From: Macrophomina tecta
Taxonomy: Eukaryota > Ascomycota > Dothideomycetes > Botryosphaeriales > Botryosphaeriaceae
DNA length: 64,000 nt
Reading direction: 5' to 3'
Assembly (NCBI GenBank): GCA_024180945.1
Contig: JAKSGN010000007.1
Coordinates: forward strand, 3,658,001-3,722,000
Shown here: one piece after another, positions 1-10,154 of the stretch
Position numbering within the stretch: the stretch's first letter is position 1
How the letters are laid out: each line of letters opens with the position of its first letter
Position numbers and translations under genes: made by a program
The notes under the pieces: model-generated
The model's input: only the letters and a program-made list of their open reading frames with translations
What the model was told of the DNA's origin: nothing
Database searches by the model: none

Positions 1-229
1 GTAGCGGTCGAAGAATTTTTGGACATCTGTGCCCGCTACGATGCCAGCACCTTGGTCGTGCATCAGAGGCGTGGGGTTCCGCTCCAAGATCGTCACACGG
101 TGCCCGCGCCGCGAAAGGGCGATACCATTGAAGAGGCCCCCAAGAGAGCCGCCGACCTTGCTGTATTCAGCACTTGAGCTTTGGAACTTCCGTTTGACTT
201 ACTACGACAATATTCAAGAGCGGGGCCAT
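1..229 (-). CDS. FAD-dependent monooxygenase, N-terminal part (cut by window edge)
   Basis: Two exons on the minus strand: 229-203 encodes MAPLLNIVV, a 46-nt intron (202-157) starts GTAAGT and ends CAAG, and exon 2 (156-1) continues in phase with VGGSLGGLFNGIALSRRGH and then ILERNP. This gives the GxGxxG dinucleotide fold (VGGSLGGL) and the acidic residue that ends the second beta strand (ILE), the start of class A flavoprotein hydroxylases. The stretch with HDQGAGIVAG resembles fungal proteins annotated near 2,6-dihydroxypyridine 3-monooxygenase. The substrate cannot be told from this fragment, and the FAD-binding DG and GD motifs lie outside the window. The ATG at 229 was chosen because it gives the standard short lead-in to the Rossmann strand. 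Confidence 0.8.
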
Positions 230-657
230 TCTCAAGTGAGACTGCAATTTGTTCTGGGCGGTTCTTCCTAGCATAAGTTTTCAAAATCTGAAGTAAACCA
301 CAAGGAAACAACGCGATTTATTTTTATAATACTCCCACGAGAATGAGAGAGTCATCGTGATGTGGTTATATTTAAGAGTATGTTGTTGATCATGCAGCAC
401 GAGCCACAAACAGTTCGTCGACGTCATCAGAGGTAATCCTTGAAGATTTGCCGGACCTAGTCATAACACAATGGGCAACCACTAATGGGAGCTGTGGTTG
501 GGTGACCCATTAAAGGGAATTACTGCGGCCTTGTCAAATGGGCTTTTATTTGATGTTTAGCATTCAAACCGCCTGATCGCACAAATCTTTGCTTGATATA
601 ACGTGGGCACGAATCCACTGAAGTATTTTGTCTATAATTTCGCGACTCATCGAGCTA
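230..657. other. Intergenic, 428 bp
   Basis: This stretch lies between the 5' end of the FAD monooxygenase and the 3' end of the PQ-loop gene. It holds no open frame with protein-like content. The part next to 230 should contain the monooxygenase promoter. I see no clear TATA box or repeated operator. Confidence 0.5.
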
Positions 658-1771
658 TTAATCTTGTGTGCTCTCTCCATTCTCATGCAAAAGTGGCGTG
701 CGTTCGCTCGCCCCATTTGCCTGCATCGCCAAGGTTAGCATACGCTTCTTCAGGGGCAACGATAGCCGAAAACTTACATGGCCTTGCTGCGCCTTTTGCT
801 CCTTTCTGTCCCTGAGCCAAAAATAGATGCCCATGCCCAAGAGAATGCCCTGCAAGCAGCCGGTTACGATATAGACGCCCCAGGCACTCCATCCAGACGC
901 TCCGAGCCGGACTGCCAGGCTTGTGGCAAACACGAAGCTCCCGGGCGTTTGTATCAGCATCATCGGGATGCTCAAACTGTAGACATGTTGTAGTTTCCAA
1001 GTTGTGTGTATCTGCGGAATGTATTGGATGGATGCAAGGCAGGTGGCCGTAAGACCTAAGATGTTGGCCCATAACTGGAGCTTGTGGGGGAAGCGGGCGA
1101 GAAGGATGACGGAGACTAAGAAGACGACAAAAAAGTGGGCGATGGAGAGGGCCACCACCAGGAGTGCCTGCTGGAAAGTGTATCTTGAGTGGTGCTCCTG
1201 GCCTTCCTCTTCGTGGGGTGTCGTTGTCGGGTTTTCGCGTGGGAAAAAGACGAGAAACAAGAGCATGCTATCCGGGGTCAGCTGCGCGGGCCACTACATC
1301 GCCTGAAAGCCCTTACATCAGGAAGAAACAGCTCCATTGTACACCGACTTGTGCGATTCCTAAAAGGGCGGCGCCGCAGGCGAATCCGTCGATCTCATTG
1401 CAGCAACCGACATCTTCACGGCTCTTTGGCAGGACGAGGATGTTTGCGATGGCGCATGTACCAGAAGTGGTTCCTAGGAGCACGAACCATGGCGAGAGGC
1501 CTTCTGAAGAGCGTCGGAGTATGATCTTCGCATGCTGGGGGAGATACGAAACGAGGATGCCGACGAGGATGAAGCTTGGGGAGCTATTAGCAACGGGCGG
1601 GGCGAGCGGAATGTAGCGCGTACACTGAGACGGCAAAGTTGCCGATGTTGGGGTGAGCAAGCTGCTCACAGCGGTCGCTAAAAGCGTCCATGGCTGTGGC
1701 TGGGGGGTTGAGAGAGAATCAGCGAGATGGCATGGCGTAGGGAGAGCGTAATTGGGGGCAGGTGACAGCAT
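658..1771 (-). CDS. PQ-loop repeat membrane protein
   Basis: Exons are 1771-1317, 1267-778 and 720-658, with introns at 1316-1268 (GTAAGG...TAG) and 777-721 (GTAAGT...GCAG, branch site GCTAACC). The spliced product is about 335 aa. Two PQ-loop motifs are visible, SYLPQHAKII with RRSSEGLSP, and QYIPQIHTTW, embedded in about seven hydrophobic segments, the layout of lysosomal/vacuolar cationic amino-acid or related PQ-loop transporters. Transport itself is inferred from the family. The second intron is 57 nt, a multiple of three without a stop, so retention would simply add 19 residues near the C terminus (354 aa). The start at 1771 is the first ATG before the first membrane segment; the N-terminal 35 residues are low in similarity cues, so the start is less certain. 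The gene is divergent from TYW1 with 161 bp between starts. Confidence 0.8.
721..777 (-). other. In-frame 57-nt intron in the PQ-loop gene
   Basis: The donor GTAAGT and acceptor GATGCAG are canonical, with GCTAACC about 15 nt before the acceptor. The length is divisible by three and the frame stays open, so both spliced and retained forms code for protein. Confidence 0.7.
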
Positions 1772-1932
1772 GCGTTGTCCGAGCTCAAGCTCAGGTACGC
1801 GTTCAGGGCACGTCACTAGCGCCACAGAACCTGACTCAGGCGCCCGCGGGGAACGGCGTGAAACTCCACGAACCGCGGCCGCTGCATTCTGAATTTGACA
1901 GCCCTCCCGCTCGCCCACTTCACAACTCCACA
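1772..1932. promoter_or_regulatory. Shared divergent promoter, PQ-loop gene / TYW1
   Basis: Only 161 bp separate the two predicted start codons, so both promoters and 5' leaders must share this interval. It contains direct CT/CCCGCTCGCCC-rich sequence toward the TYW1 side and no evident TATA box. Confidence 0.5.
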
Positions 1933-4370
1933 ATGGCCTCAAGCGATCAGCTGCAGGCCGTTTCCAATGGTGCGCGCCTCCGTAGTCTCTTCAGTCTCTT
2001 CATGCGCTAATTTTACCAGATCTGCTGGCATTATGGCACAGTTCGCGGGTGCCGGTCCTGTTGACGGTCTGCGCGGTGATCGCGCTCACCCGTATTTTCC
2101 AGCGTCTCCGCCAGCCGCGTGAGAAGCTCTCCGCCTCGCCCGTCTCCGGCTCTCCGGCGTCGAAAGTAGACGCAATCGCCGCTCCCTGGGCCAATACCGA
2201 CGACATTCCCGCTTTCACCGAGAAGCCTACGCAGCCTCTGCACGACGATCACGTCGAAGATATCACAGTAGCGGAACAGCCATTGGTGCGTCCAAAGCCA
2301 GGTCCGAAGAAGGTCACCGGCACCAAGGTACCGCGTCAGGCGGCGAAGCGCATCTCCAGTTTCGATGCTGTGCGCGACAAGGTTCAGCCTTTAGTCTTCT
2401 TTTCCTCACTCGGGGGGACCACCGAGGCTGCTGCGAAAAAGTTGGTAGAAGAATTGGGTCAGTGGATATATGCTTTGGATAGCGAGTCGATCCCCCGTCC
2501 CCTCGAGCCGCAGATCCACGACCTTTCGTACATCGACTATGATGACTATTTTGTTTCTGCGCCGAAAGGCGACCAGAATACGAAATATTTCTACATGATC
2601 CTGCTCCCAACCTACAATATCGATACCACGCTTGACAACTTCCTGGAACATTTACAAGAGACCCACCACGATTTCCGCATCGATACGGCCCCGCTTTCCG
2701 GGATACTGGGATACTCTGTGTTTGGATTTGGAGATCGGGAAGGCTGGCCGACTGAAGAGGAGGGATTCTGTTCGCAAGGGAAAGATGTGGACAAGTGGAT
2801 GGCGAAATTGACCGGTAGACGGAGAGCTTACCCGCTTGGTATTGGGGACGTCAAGAGCGATGCAGAGCAGCGTCTTAAAGAATGGAGGCTGGGCTTGCAG
2901 GAAATTTTGCTCGACGTATGCGCAGGCAAAGGCCTGGGTGAAGGTGTCCCTGGGAGTGGTGACGCCGTGGAAAGTGATGAAGAGGATATCGATGACGGAG
3001 AAATCGACTCGGAAACGCCCCAGCCGAGCAAATCTAAGAGAACGAAGACCAAATCCAACCTCGACGATGTGGAGGACCTTGGAAAGATGGTCAAGAGCGA
3101 ATCCGATCCCGAAGAACCTATGGAGGTAGACTTCACAACTTATAAGAAATCGACAAAACCCATGGCTCCTTCCGCACCTAAGGAAATGGTGCCTACGTCT
3201 TCACCCACCTATTCTTCCTTGACGAAGCAAGGCTACACGATTGTTGGTTCCCACTCGGGTGTCAAGATCTGTCGCTGGACAAAATCGGCACTTCGCGGCC
3301 GCGGTTCCTGCTACAAGTTTTCCTTCTACGGCATCAGGTCTCACTTGTGCATGGAGACCACTCCCTCCTTATCATGCAGCAACAAATGCGTCTTTTGCTG
3401 GCGTCACGGTACCAACCCGGTCGGAACAACATGGCGGTGGGTTGTAGACCCTCCGGAGAAAATCTTTGAAGGCGTTAAGGAAGGGCATTACAAGAAAATC
3501 AAGATGATGCGTGGAGTCCCTGGTGTGCGTGCTGAGCGGTTTGCAGAGGCCATGCGCATTAGACATTGCGCGCTCAGCTTGGTTGGGGAGCCCATCTTCT
3601 ACCCCTACATTAACGAGTTCACTGCTCTACTTCACAAGGAGCGCATCTCGTCTTTCCTCGTCTGCAATGCGCAGCACCCGGCGCAACTGGCAACATTGAA
3701 ACAAGTTACCCAGCTCTACGTCTCGATAGACGCGTCGAACAAGGAATCGCTTCGAAAAGTCGACCGCCCGCTCCACCGCGATTTCTGGGAGCGGTTTTGC
3801 GCCTGCTTGGACATCTTGCGGGAGAAGCGTTTCCAGCAACGCACCGTGTTCCGCCTTACCCTTGTCAAGGGCTTCAATATGGCGGACGAAATCGCAGGGT
3901 ATGCTGACCTAGTGGCGCGTGGTCTCCCATGCTTCGTCGAGATCAAAGGTGTGACGTACTGCGGCACGGCGACATCGGCAGCCGCCGGATTGACCATGCA
4001 GAACGTTCCCTTCTACGCCGAGGTTCAGGAGTTTGTCGAGGCGCTGAACAAGGAGTTGAACAACCGCGGTCTGGAGTACGGTATCGCGGCGGAGCATGCA
4101 CACAGTTGCTGTGTGCTTTTGGCAAGTACGCGATTCAGGAAGCAGGTCGATGGCCAGTGGAAGTGGTGTACCCTTATCGATTACGACCGTTTTTTCGAGC
4201 TGCTCGAAAGTGGGGAAGATTTTAAGCCTGAGGATTACATGGGCGAGCCCACTCCCGAGTGGGCATTATGGGGCAATGGAGGGTTTAACCCTGAAGATGA
4301 AAGGGTATACAGGAAAGGAAAGAACAAGGAGAAGAACCTGGAGGCCTCAAAGGAAGTAGTTGAGATATAA
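1933..4370 (+). CDS. TYW1: tRNA 4-demethylwyosine synthase (radical SAM)
   Basis: Makes the tricyclic 4-demethylwyosine base from N1-methylguanosine-37 and pyruvate in tRNA-Phe, the second step of wybutosine synthesis. The long frame opens at a GTG (2049), which is not a plausible start. A short first exon (1933-1969, ATG, 12 codons plus one base) joins across a 50-nt intron (1970-2019, GTGCGC...ACCAG, branch GCTAAT) in phase, giving 795 aa. The new N terminus leads into one hydrophobic helix (VLLTVCAVIALT), suggesting an ER or other membrane anchor. A flavodoxin-like domain follows (FFSSLGGTTEAAAKKL near residue 140), then an acidic low-complexity linker, then the radical SAM domain with C465, C469 and C472 in SCSNKCVFCWRHGTNP. 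Family identity is secure; membrane anchoring is inference. Confidence 0.95.
1970..2019 (+). other. TYW1 intron 1
   Basis: A 50-nt intron with a GTGCGC donor, GCTAAT branch-like site and TTTTACCAG acceptor. It joins G to AT (Asp) and restores an ATG start for TYW1. Confidence 0.75.
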
Positions 4371-5247
4371 GGCACGACTTGTACCAGGATGCCGGGAAGA
4401 GGATATCGTGCCTTTGGCAAACGCATCAGATAGTTCTGAAAAAAAAAAAAAAATATAGTCTGTTACATGGCGTTTCCACCAAGGAAGTTGGAGGCATCAT
4501 GGGTGAAGCGTTGAAACGAGAGCACGACTTTCCGGGAACATGCTCAAAACGTGCTCAGCAACGCCTCAGCCGTGCCGAGAGATGCATTCCAAATCGATTT
4601 CAGGTCCCTACGTTGGAAGTTGGTGGGTCGGAGAGACGGAGAATAACCTTTTCGGAGACGATGCAGGGCATTCTCCCTATCAGAGGTGGTACGATGGTCG
4701 CCTGAGAGTATGGCAGGATTGTGACAGCGGAGGTTGCGCCGAACTTGGCGCGGAAGCCCTAGAGTGGCGCAGTATTGATTGACTCTTACTCGACGGCTTG
4801 CCTTTTTTCGACGAATCAGAGGCAGGCAAGCGTCTGGCACAGGCTCACGACGTGCAATCTTGCAATAGAAGTCCAAGGATGCGTTAAACTTGCCTGTTCG
4901 GGAACAGTGCATGTCCCGGCAGCGGATCATCGTTCGGGCCCGGCTGCACTTTCCACCAGATCCCCGCCATCACGCGTCGGCGCGTCGCCCAAAGTTCAAC
5001 ACCACAGCCAGGCTCAGATGCGCTGCCCGACTCCCCGGCGATTCGATGTGTCGCTATGAGCTGCTCAACACCCTGATCGCCTACCTCAACGACCGCTTCT
5101 TCAGCCCACCCATCCACTTCGATTTCTAGTACGACAGCCCTCAGACATCTTGCTACCCAATGACTCTGCTTGTAGCGCAAGCACGCACAACTCTACCCGC
5201 TGACGCGCAAACAGTGAGCAGACCGCCGAGCCCCCGCCTGCGCGACC
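4371..5247. other. Intergenic, 877 bp, with poly(A) tract
   Basis: Spacer between TYW1 and the GCP4 gene. A run of 15 A occurs at 4439-4453, about 70 bp after the TYW1 stop, in the 3' UTR region. The remaining part has only short frames with no protein-like content. The GCP4 promoter should lie in the last few hundred bases; no TATA box is evident. Confidence 0.5.
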
Positions 5248-7599
5248 ATGCTCCACGAAATCCTCCTTTCTCTCTCGGGTCATCCATCCGCGCTCTTCGA
5301 TGCCGAGAAATCGGACCCCAACCCCAGTGACATAACCCCAGCCTCGTTCCCGCTGCTGTCGCCCCCGGAAGCCGAGCTGCTCTCCTCTGTCGCGCGCCTG
5401 GCCCAGCTGCACCGCGCCATCCGCGCTCACGCCCAACTCGTCGCGTCCTCGCACCCGTCTACCATTTGCCGCGCCGCCGCCACCTCGATCATCTCCTTGC
5501 ACCTGGCAAAGTTCCAGCAGAAGATTCTGGATGTGGAGGCCCGGATTTTGAAGCAGGATGCGAGCATCGTGGGCGCGTACAACATTGTACCGCTCGCGGG
5601 GGTGGTTGCCGAGTTCGACGAGTGGACGAGGCGGATGGAGTGGTATTGGGACATGGCCTGCTTCATGCTGCCCAAGGACAGCGCAGACAATGCTAAGAGC
5701 CGGAACTCTGGCGCCTGTACAGGCGCAGGCTTGATCGACAAGCTGAGGCAAGAGGCGCAGACGGGGTATCCGGATGTCGAAGCTGCGGCGTTGGATTTGA
5801 GTAAGGTCGCTGAGACGGCGTGGCTGCGGCAGCTCTCCACGTGGGTGTTGTATGGGAGATTGCCTGCGCATGGTGTGGAGGACTTCTTCATCGAGCAGGT
5901 CAAGGACGAGGGCGGTGTGGTCGACTACATTTCGACCAGTAGGCTCTTGCCAAAGTTTGTGTCGTCTAGGACTGCTTCCTCGATCCTGTTCATTGGCCGG
6001 TCTCTCGATCAAATACGAAACCGGGGAGCAACAGCCGCCTCAGTCATGGCGCCAAAGACTTCTGAGCTGGAGCTTTTGCCTATACATCTCCGCTACCTGT
6101 CTGATCTACAGGTTCCTATCTCTACTGCTTCCCTCTCAGAAGCTATCGCGGCTATACGGCTTTCTTTGTCACGGAACACTTTGCAGCAACTTCTGCCTCT
6201 GCCTAAGATCCTACAAATTCTGTCGTTACTGCAAGAGTTTTTTCTCCTAGGCCGGGGCGAATTTGCTGTTGCCCTCATTGAAGAGTCCGACGAGCGCATA
6301 CGGTCACGTCATCGGAGACCAAACGAAAGCAAGCCAGGCAGAGGAGTCAAGACTATGCTAGTCAAAGAGGGAGAAGTGACGGCTGTGCTGTCACGAGCCT
6401 GGGCACGACTCGCCTCCCTAATTAATGACGAAGAAATGAGCGACGACAACTTGGATTTAGCACGCAACTTGGTTCATCTCTCAATATCCAAACCTTCCTC
6501 GACACGGCCATCCACTCCTGGACGGGCAAAAGAGAGTGCCGATGCTCTTCCTAAGCTTTCTAATGTTGTATTCAATGATCTCCTCCTTTCGATACCCACT
6601 TCTTTGAGTCTTGATGTTTCACCACCTCTGGACCTCTTCCTTACACCTTCCGAAGTCTATTGCTATTCCACCGTTCACGCCTACCTTCTTGCTGTCCGCC
6701 GCGCGCACCTCCGTCTCACGGACCTCTGGAGGCAAAGCAGCATCAGGAGAGAGCACCCTACCCCCATGGGGCCTCCTCTCAGTAACTCCCCGTGGGGAGC
6801 GAATGAGCTGAAGAAGAGGAGGCAAAGAGCAAATGCTCGTGCCGTAGGCATGAGGAAAGTCTGGGCAACATGCGGCGCTGCGGTCTTCCTGCTATCTGAA
6901 TTTGTTGGCTACTTCGAAGGTGAAGTAGTACAAGAGTCTTGGAAGCACTTCCGCCGGTGGATAGTCGGTTCGAAAGCGGACGACGAACGACCTTCATCTC
7001 CGGCTGACTTCGAAAACGAAGACCTATCTGAGTTGTCCAAACCGCCGACGCAGCATAACATGAAGCAGAGCCAACAACTCAGTCGGCCTGCAACCGCGGC
7101 GTCGTCCCACCCTCTCCCCCGCGCCCCGCATGACCCTGAGGTCCTATCATCAGCCCATCGCCTCTTCCTCCGTTCGCTCTCCTACGCCCTCTTGCTTACC
7201 GATTTGCCTTACACACATGCCCTTCGGTCTTTCCTTACTCATGTAGACGAGCTCATTGCTTTCATTGACCGCCTGCGCAACGTCCAGCGGAATCTCGACC
7301 TTGAGCGTGACGAAGGCGTGGTGGACGCGCTAGCCAACTACGAGCAGGAGGAGAAGGACGTCCTTCTCGAACTCGACCGCTCTAGGAAGAGAGTTGACAG
7401 CGATCTGCGCAGCTTGGTTGGTAGGTTAAGGGAGCTGGACAAAGAGAGGGTTGGCACAGGCCTGTTTGGAGATGGAGAAACGATCGGCGGGTTTGAGCCG
7501 TGGAAGGGAGGAGGAGTGGATAGGTTATTGATGAAGCTGGATTTCGGAGCGAGTGCCAACGAGGCTGTTGAGGAAGAAGATGGTTTTGATTTGATCTGA
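5248..7599 (+). CDS. Gamma-tubulin complex component 4 (GCP4-like, Spc97/Spc98 family)
   Basis: A single uninterrupted 783-aa frame. The N terminus MLHEILLSLSGHPS and the following segment with SIVGAYNIVPLAG and EWYWDMACFML are characteristic of GCP4, the shorter gamma-tubulin complex subunit that helps build the gamma-tubulin ring for microtubule nucleation at spindle pole bodies. The C-terminal half carries the helical grip-2 part, including DLFLTPSEVYCYSTVHAYLL and the RLFLRSLSYALLLTD region. A loop rich in Ser/Pro (about residues 570-640, with KPPTQH and ATAASSHPLP) interrupts it, as is common in filamentous fungi. The ATG at 5248 is the first in frame and matches family N termini. No introns are needed. 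Confidence 0.9.
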   Translation: MLHEILLSLSGHPSALFDAEKSDPNPSDITPASFPLLSPPEAELLSSVARLAQLHRAIRAHAQLVASSHPSTICRAAATSIISLHLAKFQQKILDVEARILKQDASIVGAYNIVPLAGVVAEFDEWTRRMEWYWDMACFMLPKDSADNAKSRNSGACTGAGLIDKLRQEAQTGYPDVEAAALDLSKVAETAWLRQLSTWVLYGRLPAHGVEDFFIEQVKDEGGVVDYISTSRLLPKFVSSRTASSILFIGRSLDQIRNRGATAASVMAPKTSELELLPIHLRYLSDLQVPISTASLSEAIAAIRLSLSRNTLQQLLPLPKILQILSLLQEFFLLGRGEFAVALIEESDERIRSRHRRPNESKPGRGVKTMLVKEGEVTAVLSRAWARLASLINDEEMSDDNLDLARNLVHLSISKPSSTRPSTPGRAKESADALPKLSNVVFNDLLLSIPTSLSLDVSPPLDLFLTPSEVYCYSTVHAYLLAVRRAHLRLTDLWRQSSIRREHPTPMGPPLSNSPWGANELKKRRQRANARAVGMRKVWATCGAAVFLLSEFVGYFEGEVVQESWKHFRRWIVGSKADDERPSSPADFENEDLSELSKPPTQHNMKQSQQLSRPATAASSHPLPRAPHDPEVLSSAHRLFLRSLSYALLLTDLPYTHALRSFLTHVDELIAFIDRLRNVQRNLDLERDEGVVDALANYEQEEKDVLLELDRSRKRVDSDLRSLVGRLRELDKERVGTGLFGDGETIGGFEPWKGGGVDRLLMKLDFGASANEAVEEEDGFDLI

Positions 7600-8888
7600 G
7601 GTGTTAGAGAAGAGGTAATGTGGCGGTGGTTCGTGGTTGGCCCAGGCTATGCTTGGGCGGGTTGAATAAGCCGAAAGAGGGGAGCGGGGCAAGAAGGTAA
7701 CGAGACATGACTTTGCGTTGGCGACACGGCGTTCGAAACAGGGCATCAGCGTCATCAATTAGTTTTTCGTTTGGTCTTCAATTTCTTCTCCCTCAAATGT
7801 TCTCATGCTGTCCGCGTTCTTTCGTTCGCCGTTTATCTCTTGCCAGTCCCCTAGCATCCTCTTTCCCATTAACGCCCCTTGCGTCTCTTCTCCATCCGAC
7901 AGTAGCACTCTATCGAACGAGAAAAATGTTGTGCCCCCTCCATGCTGATAGAGAATCCAAAAGGAAACCAAAGCAACCCCCCGGCCTTCACATCCCCTGT
8001 CGCCACCTATCCAGCAGTCGATGCCCCTCCGTCAACGACCTCCCGAAGCTCGCCTTCCCATTCCCCCGTTTGTGTCTTCCACCTCGGCTGTCACTATCGC
8101 CTCGGCCCCCCTCCCCTTCCTTCTCCTTTTCCAATGGTAATGGGCCGCTCTCCAAATCACGGCTTCGACGACGAGTGGTACCTGCCTCCGCACGATGACT
8201 TGGGATTTCGACTTCCCCGACGGTGCGCCGGAAGGCTGGGAACCGAAGCCGGGGCCGGGTAAGTGTGAGGTGTAGCGTGGTAATGGTCCTCGTCCTCGTC
8301 CTCCTCCGATGATGGAACAGCCGCCATGGAGAATGGGAGGAAGGAGGAAAGAGAAGGATGGTAGCCAAAGGGGAGTGTGAGTTGGTGATGGGGATCAGGC
8401 GGTTGCAGGGATTGTATTGTTTGCCCACCCCCTCAAACACAGTGATGGGCTTAGTGGCAGGTGCGTTTTCATGGTTCTCAAGTTAAGCTATTTCTCGGGG
8501 CCGGATGGGGGTGCACGCTAATTCTTCATTCGCTTTGCACGTCGTCATGACCTCAACGGCGTCGATTGATGATAGGGCTGTAAGGTTACTGCGGGATTGC
8601 GGGGGTGGGGCGCAGTGTCAAGTGGAGCACGCTTCTGCGTCTTTTGAATAGATGTCATCCGCGCTCCTCCTTCCATTTCTCCTTCTCTCCTTCGCGGTCG
8701 AATCGAATATCATGAGGTGAGAATCAAGGATGCATTGACTCGAAGATGGGCAGCTTCACGTAGGATCTACTCGAAGGGCTATCTTCGGATGCAAACGATG
8801 GAACATCTTGGAGTCTCTTCCCCTAGCCTACTGAACAGTCAAGGCTAAAAATCAAGACTGACGCATGATCCCTTCCTTGCTCGGAAGC
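7600..8888. other. Intergenic, 1.3 kb between convergent genes
   Basis: Between the 3' ends of GCP4 and the SDR gene. A short frame starting at ATG 8195 (MTWDFDFPDGAPEGWEP...) runs straight into a good GTAAGT donor at about 8259 and could be a first coding exon of a very small gene. The only acceptor I found that keeps the frame (...GGAACAG) gives a 35-residue product, which is too weak to call. The rest is C/T-rich with no supportable gene. Confidence 0.45.
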
Positions 8889-9656
8889 TCAATCAACAAA
8901 AAGCCCTCCATTCGCAAACAGGTGCTCGCCATTCACCCACCTTGCCCTCTCTTCGCACAGAAACGCCACCGCAAACGCAATCTCGCTTGGGTCGCCCATC
9001 CGTTTCCCCGCCGGCGTCGCGTCGATGGTCGGCTGCAGCACCTTCATGGCCTCCTCTCCCGCCGCAGCGAAGCCGTCGGTCATGGTCGGCCCCGGCGAGA
9101 CGGCGTTCACGGTGCAGCCGTACTTGGGCGGCAGCTCCTTGGCCCAGCACCGCGTGAACGAGTCGACCATGCCCTTGGTGCCGGCGTAGATGGTCTGCAG
9201 CGGCGGCGCGCCGCGCGCCGACACGGACACGATGTTGACGATGCGCCCGCTCCCTCTCGTCAGGTGCGGCAGCGCGGCCTGCGTCAGCAGGAAGGTGCCC
9301 CGCGCGTTGAGGTTGACGAGTCGGTCCCAGTGCTCCAGCGTCTGCTCTTCGAAGGGCAGGTTGACGGCGAGTGCGGCATTGTTGACCACGATGTCCAGGC
9401 GGTTGTAGGCTTTGATGGTGGCTGAGACGAGGGTGGCTGGCCCCGTGGTCGTCGAGATATCGGCTTCCACCGCGAGCGCGGGCCGGGGGTACAGGCCATC
9501 GGCGACTTTTTGGCCTTCGGAGGAGAGGGAAGGGAAGGGGTAGTTGATGACGACGGTTGCGCCGCGGGAGGACAGCTCGCGGGCGATGGCGGCGCCAATG
9601 CCTGAGCTGGAGCCGGAGATGATGGCCACCCTGCCTTCGAGTGTTTGTTCGACCAT
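8889..9656 (-). CDS. Short-chain dehydrogenase/reductase
   Basis: A single-exon 255-aa classical SDR. The cofactor loop is SGSSSGIG (residues about 15-22; the family consensus TGxxxGIG has Thr, here Ser). The structural NNAA motif follows near residue 93, and the catalytic YAGTK (Tyr-x-x-x-Lys) sits in the expected place after SVSARGAPPLQTI. The C terminus ends FANGGLFVD, typical of 3-oxoacyl-ACP-reductase-like SDRs. It should catalyse NAD(P)H-dependent carbonyl/alcohol interconversion; the substrate is unknown. The acidic/basic pattern at the end of beta 2 (INYPFPS) does not clearly settle NAD versus NADP. Its place beside an FAD oxidase and near a monooxygenase suggests a shared pathway. 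Confidence 0.9.
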   Translation of the reverse strand: MVEQTLEGRVAIISGSSSGIGAAIARELSSRGATVVINYPFPSLSSEGQKVADGLYPRPALAVEADISTTTGPATLVSATIKAYNRLDIVVNNAALAVNLPFEEQTLEHWDRLVNLNARGTFLLTQAALPHLTRGSGRIVNIVSVSARGAPPLQTIYAGTKGMVDSFTRCWAKELPPKYGCTVNAVSPGPTMTDGFAAAGEEAMKVLQPTIDATPAGKRMGDPSEIAFAVAFLCEERARWVNGEHLFANGGLFVD

Positions 9657-10154
9657 TTTCGAGGGAGGCGTAAAGTCGGGGTTGAGTTGGTTGTGAGTCT
9701 CCCTTGTCCCTTGCTCTTGTCTTCTTGTGGAAGCCAGTTTACACGATCAATGTTTTCTTCGCCTCCTCTGCAATCATGCCCTGTTTTGTTACACGCTTTC
9801 AGCTGACTTAGGCGGACCAGATTGCGCCATGTCACCACGTAACGGAGGGTGACGCGGACGTGGTCCGGATAGTGGGCCACGCGCTCCGCAGTACTCAGCT
9901 GCCCCTTGTCCAGTCGGGCGCGGCTGTATCTGTAACGTCCCACCCGCACCCACACCGGTGCCCCCCCATGTCTCAACCCCCGCAGCCGATCGACCCCTCA
10001 CAGAACTCTCGCCGAAGCGGCCCTGGCACTGCTCTGAATGCTCTGAATGATCTGTCCTCGAATTGGGCATCACGGTCGGCGTCTGGGATCGGCCGAATCA
10101 GGTATTGAGGAAACAGTTGCTTGCTATGGAAGACGAATGCTGACGTGTCTACAG
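9657..10154. other. Intergenic, 498 bp
   Basis: The region upstream of the SDR and downstream of the FAD oxidase on the same strand. It should hold the SDR promoter. No coding signal or repeat was recognised. Confidence 0.5.

Noticed and set aside
2049..2051. GTG as start of TYW1
   Set aside because: Eukaryotic nuclear genes do not normally start at GTG, and an upstream ATG exon splices in phase.
5101..6012. 303-codon minus-strand frame
   Set aside because: Antisense of the GCP4 N terminus; no motif.
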